A DNA stretch of 64,000 nucleotides. It comes from Pomphorhynchus laevis (Eukaryota > Acanthocephala > Palaeacanthocephala > Echinorhynchida > Pomphorhynchidae). The position numbers were made by a program, and so were the translations under genes. The notes below the pieces were generated by a model. That model worked only from the letters and a program-made list of their open reading frames with translations. It was not told the DNA's origin and searched no databases. The stretch covers positions 1 through 64,000 of the forward strand of contig WNNJ02002649.1 of NCBI GenBank assembly GCA_012934845.2, given 5' to 3'. Positions 11,467 through 22,579 of the stretch are shown here, piece after piece (the first letter of the stretch is position 1; each line of letters opens with the position of its first letter).

Positions 11467-13451
11467 TTAAGGTTCCCACAAATGGGCCTCTATACATTTG
11501 AAATAGTGGTATAAATACCATATCATAAACATATTACTCTGATAAAACACGTCCTGCTCGAAGATACGAAGTCCGCTGAAACTGAACACGTGGACATCTA
11601 AGCGTCGCAGAGCAAATTTTCGCAAGACACATACTAATATATATGTCCTGATTGATGATATCGTGACGGCGTATTCGCTTTTTTGTTGTTCAGCAATTTT
11701 TAGAGCTAATGATTTAATACATGCTTGTGCACTCTTGCCAGCTCCGCCCGTAGTCGCCCAAATAAGGGGACAAAATGAGCTGTGCTCTATTGTATGTATC
11801 CTTTCTTCGTACTTGGCACATTTTCTATTTTCGTGGAAAGTGAAAGTGGCATCTGTTGACTTTTCGCAATAGGACGGAGCATGATTGTTGAAAACGACTA
11901 CATCAAAAAATGTACGCTCCATATTCCCACCGAACAGTCCATTACCTACTATATCAGCTCGAGCATCATCTTGTCTGGTTGTTGTACTAATATTGAAAGT
12001 GATGTTTTCAGGAACTGGAGTCAGAGATGGTTCTGCAAACACATTCCAACAGACTGTGTTCAACTTCTTAACCAAAAAGTCTCGAAGTTGATTATGACGG
12101 ATGAAGTTGAATGCGCCCCTTTTGCACGAGAGAGCATGCGACGTTGTTAATCTCTGACCACATTGACACTTATCCGGCAAATCTTTGGGAGTTAAACCAT
12201 ATCGAACAGACAACGCATCTCGAAACTCTTGCGTTGACAACTGACAATCCGTAGAAACTAACGCATCTCTTGTTAGCCAATTAGAGGCACCCTTCAGGGA
12301 TGCATATTCCACTGATTTTCGCAATATAGGCATGATCTCTGGCTTGAGTTTTTCAGCATAATTTCGATTTTCTTCTTTATGTTCGTTTTGAATTGCAGAC
12401 AATAAGTGTATTACTGAGAAACCAATATCTAAATCAGGTTCTTCATATATGGACGATAACAATCGTGCAGCGTTGTACTGTCTGGTTAATTCACTCTCAA
12501 TATTTCGTATTCCTAGTCCCCACAAACTGGTTGACAAAGAACATACTCCCCTCAAATCAAGATCAATGTCATCGCCAAACATGGAATTCATAAATTTTGT
12601 GTCAATAACATTCTTTAGATCATCCAACCATTCGATGTCACAATCAACGGCTCGGAAAAGGTGAGTCCACTTTGACTGAACTGCAAGAGAGTATGCCACA
12701 AATGCGGAATGAGCATCGGCATCAGCGGCATTAGCAACATCCTTGACCAGATTTGACATCGATAAAAACTGCCCGCAGCAATACTCCCTTACAAACTTTG
12801 GCGTGCCAATAGGTGCACCAAGTACCTTTAATCCATCTTCATTAATGATTAAACCATCAGCTCCAAAGATGTGTTGAGCGCGGATCATGTTTCGTGGATG
12901 TATAAGCAACCTCGATTTGTTTGGATTGACATGGTATCCATACTGCTCACCTATTGAGCAAAGAAGACGCCATACACGTGATAGATCGTCAAGCCCACCA
13001 ACGAAAGTCGAATCATCTGCATACCAGCATTGTTTTATTGATAGAATCGATTCTATGATTTTATATATCAAGGGCATCGACGAGATTGCAAACGCTGGCA
13101 TCGCAAGAGGATCCCCTTGAGTGACACCCTCTGACGATGCTAAATTACCTCCTTGGCCAACAAGTAAAGCATTTAGCTTATATATATTTCTCAGAACACA
13201 TGTGAAGGCAGGGCATACTTTTTCGACATTTTTAAGCATTAGGCATCTATTCATTAGATTAAACGCATTCTTCGCGTCCACTGACAGTATTCCATATTGC
13301 TCGTCCGAGTGGAAATGATCGGTTAATGTATGTATCACATACCCTAGCCCACCTGGCTGTCCCGCACACATTTGCAGATTACCTGCTACTGCCCTTAAAT
13401 CTCTTTTAGCCACATTCAGAATAGCTTTACCAATTACACGACGAAATACCT
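11467..13451 (-). CDS. Reverse transcriptase with C-terminal zinc and nuclease-like domain (R2/NeSL-like non-LTR element, 5'-truncated)
   Basis: One open frame of ~660 codons. From the N-terminus: RRVIGKAILNVAKRDL, then CAGQPGG, motif A as LSVDAKNAFNLMNR, motif B as EGVTQGDPLAMP, and motif C as WYADDSTFVGG. The C-terminal third has a C-x-C-x8-H-x4-C cluster (CQCG...HALSCK) followed by RHNQLRD, ARADI and FFDVVVF. These resemble the zinc motif plus restriction-like endonuclease of R2/NeSL-type elements; the nuclease assignment is inference. The N-terminal finger and thumb-side sequence is missing: homology begins at about 13451 with no start codon, so the insertion is 5'-truncated. No stop or frameshift lies inside the remaining frame. 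Related C-terminal sequence recurs at 13990-14400. Confidence 0.85.
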
Positions 13452-13989
13452 CATATTATACCATATTTATTATTATTAAATTCGTTCCCGTGATTGTTTT
13501 ACATAATAATCAACGAAAAATGTTACATTAACGATATGTTGACTTGTAGCATTTGCAGTATAATATTTGGATCGATTTTCGTTTTATAATAAAAATAAGT
13601 CTCAAGCTCTTCATTCTAGCATATGCATGATAAATCAATCTACTCGTAAAAGATTCCTTTGCTTACTAAATTTTCATAAAAGTTTTTATATTTTTATAAA
13701 ACTGATTTTATTTGTTAACACATTATCATCAAAGCTACAAAAAATCATATTAATAAAAATGTATCGTGGTTGCAATGTCTACATGATGTTTTCCGGGAAC
13801 AGCTATATCATTTTCAATAAAATTACGTGATTTGTATTATTTTATCTAAGATTTCTTATGTTTCTGATTTGTTTTGCTTAGAACAGAATATTTTCAGCTA
13901 TTCAGGGATACTGTCAAATTTTGCTGTTGCACATACATCATTTGTTTAATGGCAAAGTTAATAAAAATATAAGTCTGGATAGCATTCTA
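13452..13989. other. AT-rich spacer
   Basis: No gene or repeat recognised between the two R2/NeSL-like pieces. Confidence 0.4.
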
Positions 13990-14400
13990 GCTATAATGTT
14001 GAAAAGCAGTATTAAAAACAGTGTTAATAAACTTAAAAAACTTTGATTATATTTTTTACTAATTTTGTTAGTAACGAAATTAATCAATAGCACAAGTATT
14101 TTACAACAAACGATACATTTACAAGGACATCTCTTAGTGGATCGTCTTCCTCGAATACTTTGTGAAGACGCTCGTAACAATAGGATAACAATGTGAAGAC
14201 GCTCGTACATATCATTCCTGATGAAGTCTAGAAGATCAATGCATGTCAACTCGTATTTCGTCATTATATTTTGGCAAGCAATCGCCTGATTATGCAAAAT
14301 ATCGACAGCAGCAACTCCTCTAGACGCACCGAAAATTACAGGTGCAAACATATTGCGTTCAACATCATGCAAATTTTATTCATATTTGTTGCGGTTTCTT
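13990..14400 (-). pseudogene. C-terminal remnant of a second R2/NeSL-like element protein
   Basis: On the minus strand, a frame reading HDVERNMFAPVIFGASRGV... and ending SIRGRRSTKRCP parallels the C-terminal block IEHSSFCPLIWATTGG... of the element at 11467-13451. The pattern of an acidic pair, then F-x-P, then a small-residue loop, then about 45 residues to an RG-rich end is shared. Sequence identity is low, so it is a different family member rather than a duplicate. The upstream RT portion is absent. Confidence 0.45.
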
Positions 14401-14639
14401 CTTTCGCACTAGTCAAACCACGAAAAGATCAAAATATCTTGCAAAACAATTTTTGTTCACAGCAGCCACAATATGCACGTTTCGCGAATTTATCAATAGT
14501 ACTTTAAGAACTGCCGGAAATTTTAAGTTGAAGTTAAAAATTTTAAGTAACAGTAACTTGTATTATGGACTGTATATAAATCATAAATTTAGACATGATG
14601 ATTCTGCGTTATGTTTGCAATATGATTAAAAGTTTCAAG

Positions 14640-15790
14640 GTTATGCTTTATGTACGCATCATTATGTTTAGAAATTGAAATTTTGATGACTATTTTTTTT
14701 ATTCTGCACGCTACTTTAATTTTATCTATAAGCCAACAGCAGTACACTACATTTTAGTATTGGTGGAACTCATCAGCCACTACGTTTCTAGTTTCGGTCC
14801 TATTAACGTTGGCTGACGATCACTAGACTCATCTGCTTTTATTAACAATTAGATTTAATGAAAGACTTTCGTCTTACATTTTGCAAATTTAATTGAAATC
14901 ATTACTGATTTCAAATTAAACCAGCGTTTGTAGGGAAAGATGCTACCTTCAATTTGAAAACCTATATATTTATCCTAATGAGTACTATTATCAAACTAGT
15001 CATCTATAGTTTGTTTCCTAATTTTAAGTTGATATACCAGTGCAGTCACATTGTTGTTACCATTGAAATTTTGATGACTATTTTATTCTGGACGTTACTT
15101 TTATTCTATTTAGAGGGAAAACAGCAGTACACTACATTTCAGTATTTATGGACCTCATCAGCTACTGATCCAATATCAACATTTCACGTTTTGACCTCGG
15201 CTTATTGATAGGATTAAAGTTAGTTATTGAATTAAAATTGGATGTTGGCTGGTAATTATGATGTTGGCTGTTTATTATTATGATGTTGGCTTATAGATAG
15301 GATTAAAGTAACATGCAGAATAAAATAGTCATCAAAATTTCAATAGTAACAATGGCTGAACAGGTTTATCAACTTAAAATTAAGAAACAAACTATATATT
15401 ACTAGTTTGATAATAGTAATCATTAGGAAAAATAGGTAGGCTTTCAAATTGAAGGTACCACCTTCCGATACCATCGCTGATTTAATTTGAAATCAGAAAT
15501 GATTTCAATTAAATTTACAAAATGTTAGATGGAAGTCTTTCATTAAATTTAATTATCAATAAAGTATACGAGTCGAGTGATTGTCAGCCAGCATTAAAAG
15601 GACTGTAATGTGAAACATTTATATTGGATAAGTAGCTGATGAAGTCCATCTATATTGAAAATATAGCATACTTCTATTGGCTTATAAGTATAAGATTAAA
15701 GTAGCGTGCATAATAAAATAGTCATTAAAATTTCAATGGTAATAATGACTGCACATGTATATCAACTTAAAATTAGGTTTTAAATGTTTT
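14640..15790. repeat. Two inverted arrays of a ~430 bp repeat (satellite-like)
   Basis: The left array (about 14640-15235) reads on the minus strand and the right array (about 15270-15790) on the plus strand. Shared blocks, in unit order, are GGCTTATAG with GATTAAAGTA, TAGTCATCAAAATTTCAAT, ATCAACTTAAAATTA, TTTCAAATTGAAGGTA, AAATCA with GATTTCAATTAAATTT, AGTCTTTCATTAAAT, GTCAGCCA, and GTAG or GTGG followed by CTGATGA. The order repeats, so the unit is tandem. Three short GATGTTGGCT copies sit at the centre (15240-15300). Confidence 0.75.
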
Positions 15791-15954
15791 GAAATGTTAA
15801 AATGTTTTGCAAAATAATAATTATATCATTTAATTGTTTAATTAATGAAATTTTATTTACATGATGAAAAACAAAATGGTAGCTTTTATGATCAATACTC
15901 TTATGAGTAAATACCTTCATTTAATTTAAGTTTTTTTATAAAAGAAACTACACA

Positions 15955-16030
15955 TCACAGCTAAATGATTTCAATTAAATTCGCAAAATGTTAGACGAAG
16001 GTCTTTCATTAGATCTAATTGTCTAATCTA
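15955..16030 (+). repeat. Detached piece of the ~430 bp repeat
   Basis: It matches the GATTTCAATTAAATT...AATGTTAGA...GTCTTTCATTA section of the unit at 15500-15550, with a few substitutions. Confidence 0.75.
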
Positions 16031-16690
16031 TAAATCACGCACATGAACCAATTATAAGATTACACAAATCAACATCACACTTTTAAAAAACTATAAAATT
16101 TATTTGATCAATTAACTAAATAAAGTTATATAAGCCAAAATTTTAAACAGCAAATTAAATATTTATATTCTTGTTACCTGTTTCAAAGTATTCGAGTTAA
16201 TATTATTGTTTAACACAACACTGCTGTTATTATATAGACACATTATTTATTCACCTTGCTTCAACAGAGAGCTGGTTTTTTTCTTTTCCTAGGATACTAC
16301 ACCTGTAAGAAATTCGAGCTAAATTTTAGTAAGCAAGATAATGCACATATAGTTTTAATAATAAAACTACGCCCATTAAAAATACACAACAATAAACAAT
16401 ATCAAGTATTGTCTAATTCCCAATATGAACTGTACAAAATTAACAAAAAAATCTACTTTAATTTTTATTTGACTAGGCGACCAAATATTATTCATTATCT
16501 TACGCGCCTGTTAATATTTAAATTACGGCCCATAAAAAAGATTACAAGTGTCAATTATTGATGTTAATATATATTTAGGTAATTGAAGGGATTAGTTCAT
16601 GAGACGCCATTTTTAAAAATAACAGATGGTTTCGTTTTGAGTTTGATGCGTTTAAAAGACAGAAACGCACTTTGCCTTAGTGCGTTTACT
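16031..16690. other. AT-rich stretch without recognised gene
   Basis: A 101-codon plus-strand open frame (16256-16561) has no recognisable motif and the composition of random AT-rich DNA. It is not called. Confidence 0.4.
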
Positions 16691-16692
16691 TT

Positions 16693-19489
16693 ATAAATAA
16701 ATAATAAATAAAGATTTTCTTAAATACAACCAATGTTAGTGTTATACAACAACTAGAAAAAATAAAATAAAAAAGAAACATGTATCAAAAATACCAGAAG
16801 GAAAAGTTAGTTTACCAGTCGCGAATAAAGGTCTTCTTTAATCTTTAAGGCATCAGGTCCAGCGGGATCTGAGCCCCACAGCCAATCCAACACGCCGCTC
16901 TTCGACTGAACCACCCGGGGTCTTCACCCCCCCCCCGAAGAATCCAATCGAGGCGGACAATGCTCGGTAATCGCGAAATGAGGAGCTTAAGAAACCTTAG
17001 TCTTTGTACTGGGGGACGTCCTCTAGAAAACAAGACTAATCCCGAGATAGCCCAAGTACCCCAGGTGCGTACCTGAGTTCTCTCCCTTAATGACAGATGT
17101 TGAGCCCGTTTCAGGGCCCACCTTGCTTTCTTCAGGATACGTTTGAGTCTATCCAGGGGTCAAATACCCGGGGTTACAGTGAACCCCGGGTATTTTACTC
17201 GACTCGTGAAGACAGGGAGGGTTGATTAGTCAAAATGGAGGAGAGCGCAAAAAGTGCTAATCTATTAAGTTTTTGCTTTGTCGCAGAAGCGCCACGAAAG
17301 ACAACCACCTGCGATTTGGAAGAGTTTAAAACAAGGTTGGAAATGGGCAGCTGATCTTTTAATCTTGTAAAGAAACGGCTGATGTCAGAGACTACATCTT
17401 TGCACCTGCGACCAGAGAACAGGGCTGTGGTATCATCAGCGTATACCACAATATGTTGATCGCGTTTGAATTTTTTGTAGAGTTCAATAGAGGCAGCAAG
17501 ATACAAGATTGGAGAAAGTGGGGAGTCTTGAGGCACACCTGTAATAGGGTAGAACTGACGTGCATCTGGGTCGACTTCATATAAGAATCGCTTGGTGTAC
17601 ATCAATATTTCCACACTGTTAACAATTCTCGCAGGCAACCCGAGGAACCTGAGAGAAGTGATAACAAAAGGAATAGAAATGCGGTCAAATGCAGCAGAGA
17701 AGTTGAGAAAACAGCCACAGCAAGCTAATGACTGTTATCTTGACAAAACTGCTCGACTTCACCTATAGCTGAATGGACCGAGCGATATTTTACGTACAAA
17801 TGAAAACATGGTGGGATTAAGTTTTGCCTACTTAGATGATCGCGGATTTTACGCGCAAGCGCTTTTTGGTAAATGGAGATGGGGGAGTTTTGAATTGAAA
17901 TAACCCGCAGATCTTAAAGACATGTAATCGACTTCTTTCTAGGTAAAAATACGCGACGGCTAATATTGATGTTAGCAATGTCGGACGGGGAGGCTAATAG
18001 CATTGTTATGGCGACTTCTTTTCTCTGACTGTCTGTCAAAAGCTGACAAACAGGAGTGGAGAGTGGCGCTTGGGATCTGGAGGTGCCCGGAAGTGGCTCC
18101 CAATAGTTAAGGATATTTGTAACAGATAGTCATTACTCCTGGAGTGGGATTGTATATACGACCTTTATAGGTAGTCGATAGTATCGCGGTAGCTTGCGAA
18201 GAGAGGTAGGTATTAAATTCGGTCAAATTCTCATTCCCAATTCGAGGAAAGAGTTGGATAGCTGCTTGAAAGAAGGCCACCCTAAGGGATCAAAGTGGAA
18301 CCTTCTCCTCAGCAACAAATCTTCCTCTAACCTCCAACGAATTAGGTCATGAGAGGTGGCCTGTTGTTAGCGCGACTGCTCAGTACATATGGATTTCAAC
18401 AACCACATCTACTGAAACAGTAATATGTCGAGGAGTGAATTAGTTGTTGAGCAATGAAAGGTGAGGAATGGTGGTTTGTGAATAAGATAGTCGCTCTTGG
18501 CTCTGCGGTTTGCTGCATTAATCCAACGACTAGTTATGTCATTGAAGTCACCAAGTAACATGTCATAACCACTACCTAATATACTATCCAGAAGGTCACG
18601 GTTCTTGTGAATTTCTCCTGGCCGTATATAAATATTGGCTATACTGATGTATTTACCGTTCTTACGAAGTGATATAGATTAAACAAGATAGGGCTGGACA
18701 AAAATTGTTAAGAAGGAGGGAAGATCTTAATGAGCATTTAACTAAGGTTAAAAGACCTTGAGATGAAGAGGAGTGAGGAGGGGTTATATACGGAGTTAAG
18801 TGGGTGTATATATGCTGAGGGATAAATCGAGTAATGTTATACGGGATACGGATAGACCGCGTCTCCTGACGGACTATAACATCTGCATCTCTACTAGATA
18901 AAAGGCTAAGGGCAGAAGCACCTCCCAAATTCCACTGAAGGATATTCAGTGAAAAAGGCTATTGATTACTTTGCATTGTGCTAGTTTAGCTAGAAGGGGA
19001 TTGCCACACCCTAGACAGAGCTAGGGGTGGAAGGATTGCCCCCTCCACAACTAGCGCTGCCCAGAATGGGTACTTGCTCTCGGGCATTCTCATCATTTCC
19101 CTTTAGAGCGCTTATATTCCAGCCCTTCAGCATTTTGCCGATCTTTATGGGGGAACGGCATGGGCCGAAGCCGCTCGTTTCTTGGATTCCTGAAGAGCTG
19201 GAACAGAAACTGCCGGAGGAGAGAACATGACTGACAGTTGGAAGGCGATCAGTTTTCCATATCTTTAAGTGTAGACTGTTTTTGTGCATGCAGCAAACGT
19301 ATGATGTCGCTATCTGACATTCTTGTGGCCGCCTTCGTCGCACTGGATGTAGGCACTCTTGTAGGCGTGCAGTGTATGCTACAGTAATCCTTGAATGATT
19401 GGCATTTCCTAGCCCAGGCCGGATGTGCACACCCACAGTTAGACCATTTGGGTGAAGAGTTGCAGTTGCCGCCGTTTGTTTGTTGGAAG
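16693..19489 (-). mobile_element. LINE family A, copy A3, decayed and internally deleted
   Basis: Read on the minus strand the order is an ORF1 knuckle-region remnant (19589-19020), the ORF1/ORF2 junction, endonuclease start (18928-18662), middle ORF2 with an internal deletion near 18130, reverse transcriptase (17638-17195, with GVPQDSPLSPILY and YADDTTALF) and the ORF2 C-terminus (17033-16845). An AT-rich tail lies near 16695-16730. Many frameshifts and stops are present, so it is older than A2. Its 5' end abuts plus-strand copy A4 head to head. Confidence 0.85.
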
Positions 19490-20197
19490 GAGAGGGCATC
19501 TGGTTAAATCGGTAGCATTGGTCTTGTTTAAGTTTTGGAGGAGTCACAAGCCCTACACAATTATGAAGCCACGCAATCACCGCAACCAATCCCGCCTTGG
19601 GGATACTTCAGGAGTAGGGATATCTCAGTTCCTGAGATCCTTGATGCATAAGGGCCTCTTCCGGGCACCTCCAAGTTCAACGCTCCACTCTCTTCCCGGG
19701 TCTATCAGGTTTTTACAGCCGATTAAAGGAGATAAGTGGCCGTCACTATGCTTTTAGCATCGCCATCTGATGTTGCCGACATCAATATTAGTAAGAGAAT
19801 CTTTATCACTAAGAGAAATCCGGTTCGCTCTCCAAAAGACCAGCGGCCGATCTCGATTCAAAATTCCCTCGTTTCGATTAACGAAAAGGCGCTTGCGCGT
19901 AGAATCCGCGACCATCTGAATAGGCATAGTTTAATCCCACCTGGTTTCCATGGATGTGTCAAAGGTCGCTCGGTCCATTCAGCAGTAGGTGAAGTGCAGC
20001 AGTTATGTCGGGAGAGTAGTCATCAACTCGTTGTAGCTGTTTCCCTTGATTTCTCTGATGCTTTTGACTGCATTTCCATTCCCTTTGTTATCTCTCCTCT
20101 CAGGTCCCTAAAGTTGCCTGCGAGGATTATAAACAGGGTGGAGATACTGTTGTGCACAAAGCGTTCCTACTATAATAAAGACCCTGATGCACGTCAG
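19486..20197 (+). mobile_element. LINE family A, copy A4 (internal ORF2 fragment)
   Basis: It begins in mid ORF2 (cf. A2 near 9890) and runs through DVADINISKRIF and the start of the RT palm (SLDFSDAFDCISIPF). It breaks off after the codons for DPDARQ, exactly where copy A5 begins. It contains stops and small indels. Confidence 0.8.
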
Positions 20198-21823
20198 GGG
20201 GAACCGATCCTGGATAGAGCTAGTAGGGGTATGGGTGACCTTGCCGCACCTAGCTGTCTAGGTAGGCAATCCCCCATCCAACTAATACATCACAATGCAG
20301 AGTACTCGTAAGCCTTTTTAACTGAATATCCTTCAGTGGAATTCGGGAGGTGCTTCTGCCCTTAGACTTCGATCCGGTAGAGATGCAGATGTTATAGTCC
20401 TTCAGGAGACGCGGCCTATCCGTCTTCCCTAGGACATTACTCGATTCTTACCAAAGCACATTTGTTCCCACTAAACTCCTTACATAACCCCACCTCACTC
20501 CTCTTCATCTCAAGGACTCTTGACCTTAGTTAAGTGCTCCTTAAGGTCCTCCCTCCTTTTAAACTATTCATATCCAGCCATGTATTGTTTAGTAGTTTCA
20601 CTAAGTAAGAACGGTAAACGCCTCAGTTAGCCAATATCTACATCTCCCCAGGGAAGATTCGCAAGAATCGTGACCTCCTGGATAGTATTATTGACAGCGG
20701 ATATGACATGATACTTGGAGATTTCAACGACATAACTGATCGTGGGATCAACGCAGAACTTCGCGGAGCTAGGAACGGTTATCGTATTCACAAACCACCG
20801 ACCCCTACCTTTCATTGCACATAAACAAATTCTATCCTCGACATTTTACTGCTTCGCTCGAGGTGGTTGCTTAAACCCCTCTGCACAGAGCTGTCACGCC
20901 AACAGTTGTCCACCACTCATGACCTAATTCGTTGGAGGATTGAGGAGGATACGTTGCTTCGAAGGACGTTTCACTTTGATCCAATCAGAGTGGCCTTCTT
21001 TCAAGCGGCTATCCAACTATTTCCCAGAATTGGTAATGAGAGTCTTACCGAATTTAATACCTTCCTCTCTCCGCAAGCTACCGCGATTCTATCGACTACC
21101 TATAGAGGTCGTATATACAATCCAACTCCGACGAAACGCAATGCCCTAGCGAAATTGCTTAACCTCCCCAATCTCTCTGTTTCCGCCAGACAGCCCCCTC
21201 GAATGAATACTGGAGCACTAGATATAGGTTTCAGCTGGGTAGGGATAGGGCAAGCATTGCTCGCTTTAACCCTTCTCAGTCTCCCTTTTGGAAGATTTTC
21301 AAGAAGTTTGTTTGTTGGAAGGATACGGCATTGGGTTGGATCGGCAATGTAGGTCTTGAAAACGTTTGCGAGGAGTCACTAACGTTACATACTATGGATC
21401 CACTCAATCACCTCAACCAATCCTGCCTTGGAGTAACTTTAGGAGTAGAGATCTATCTGTTACAGGATATCCTTAACTCCTGGGGTCCACTCCCGGGCAC
21501 CTCCAAATCCGTCGCTCCACTTTCTTCTCGGGTCTGTCAGCTTTTGACAGCTGATCAGAGAAGAGAGGTGGCCGTCACAATGCTTTTAGCCTCACCATCC
21601 GATGTAGCAGGCATCAATATTAGTAAGCGAGTGTTTATTCCTAAGAAAAAATCCTGCTCATTCCCTAAAGATCTGCGACCTATTTCGATTCAAAACGCCC
21701 TCGTGTCGATTTACAAAAAAACGCTTGTGCGTAAAATTCGCGACCATTTATAAGTAGACAAAATATGATCCCTTTGGGTTTTCATTGGTTCGTTATAGGT
21801 CGCTCGATTCATTCAGCAGTTGG
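20198..21823 (+). mobile_element. LINE family A, copy A5 (ORF2 5' half)
   Basis: It begins with the last bases of ORF1 and the intergenic spacer, then ORF2 from LNILQWNSGGASALRL through the endonuclease into the RT entrance (LVRKIRDHL). It stops at about 21823 against a minus-strand family B fragment. It is a different segment of the family A consensus from A4, so A4 plus A5 are not one insertion in order. Several frameshifts are present. Confidence 0.8.
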
Positions 21824-22515
21824 CCAAAAGGCTGAGGCAGTAATCGATTTTAGGTAAAAGAAGCGATGGAAGAATAGGGCGGAGTTGATGATGCGTTGTA
21901 GGGGGCGGAAACAACGGATGTCACGGAGAATTAAGTTAGACAAGTGGATCTTGTCACGGACGAAGGGTTTATAGAAAGGTGATCATCGAAATGGAAGCCG
22001 AAGACAGTGAGATTGTGGACTATATGGATGATTGACGAGGCAAATTATACAGGGGAGTTGATATTTTAGGTTGTCGAAGAAGAATCCACATTATTTGGAC
22101 TTGTCTGAATTTAGAACGAGATGAAGACGGGAGAGACGTTTGTAGATAGAAGAAAGGCAATTGTAGGCGGAAATCTCGATATCCTGTATGCGATGGTGGA
22201 TGCATAAACTTAGATGAGGATGCCATCAGCGTATTACATGACGTTAAAGGACTAAGTTTTGATAAACGGAGAGAGATTGTCAATTAGAAGAGAGAAAATT
22301 AGGGGACCTAAAACTATATCTTGTGGGACATTGCAGAAAATAGGGATGGGATGATGAATTTGAACGGACGCGAAAAGAACAGTCGGATAGATATGAGACA
22401 AACCATGGTACGGAGGAGGAAGAAAATTCGTAATCATAACGAAGGCGAGAAATGAGGATGAGGTGGTCGACGATGTCGAAGGTGGATGAGAGGTCGATGG
22501 AGATTAGGACACTAT
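21824..22515 (-). mobile_element. LINE family B (subfamily B2), internal fragment
   Basis: Read on the minus strand it matches the B2 reverse transcriptase of 37790-38480: the SSAFDIV region, GVPQG-like block, YADGILI-like box and the following KPFVRDK region. It lacks the 3' tail, so it is a truncated or rearranged piece and not a simple insertion. Confidence 0.8.
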
Positions 22516-22579
22516 ATAGAGCCTTAGCACGCTATAATGTCAAGCTATATATAGCCTTGTCACGCAGTCTATACACTAG
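22516..22579. repeat. Short direct repeats
   Basis: Variants of TATATAGAGCCTTGTCACG occur about three times in ~90 bases. No function is evident. Confidence 0.5.

Noticed and set aside
14756-15680. CTGATGA with a nearby GAAA in three units of the ~430 bp repeat, as a possible hammerhead family
   Set aside because: Stem II would have only three weak pairs, and no stem I or III could be written. The three instances are copies of one repeat, so they are not independent.
16256-16561. 101-codon plus-strand open frame
   Set aside because: Composition follows background and there are no motifs.
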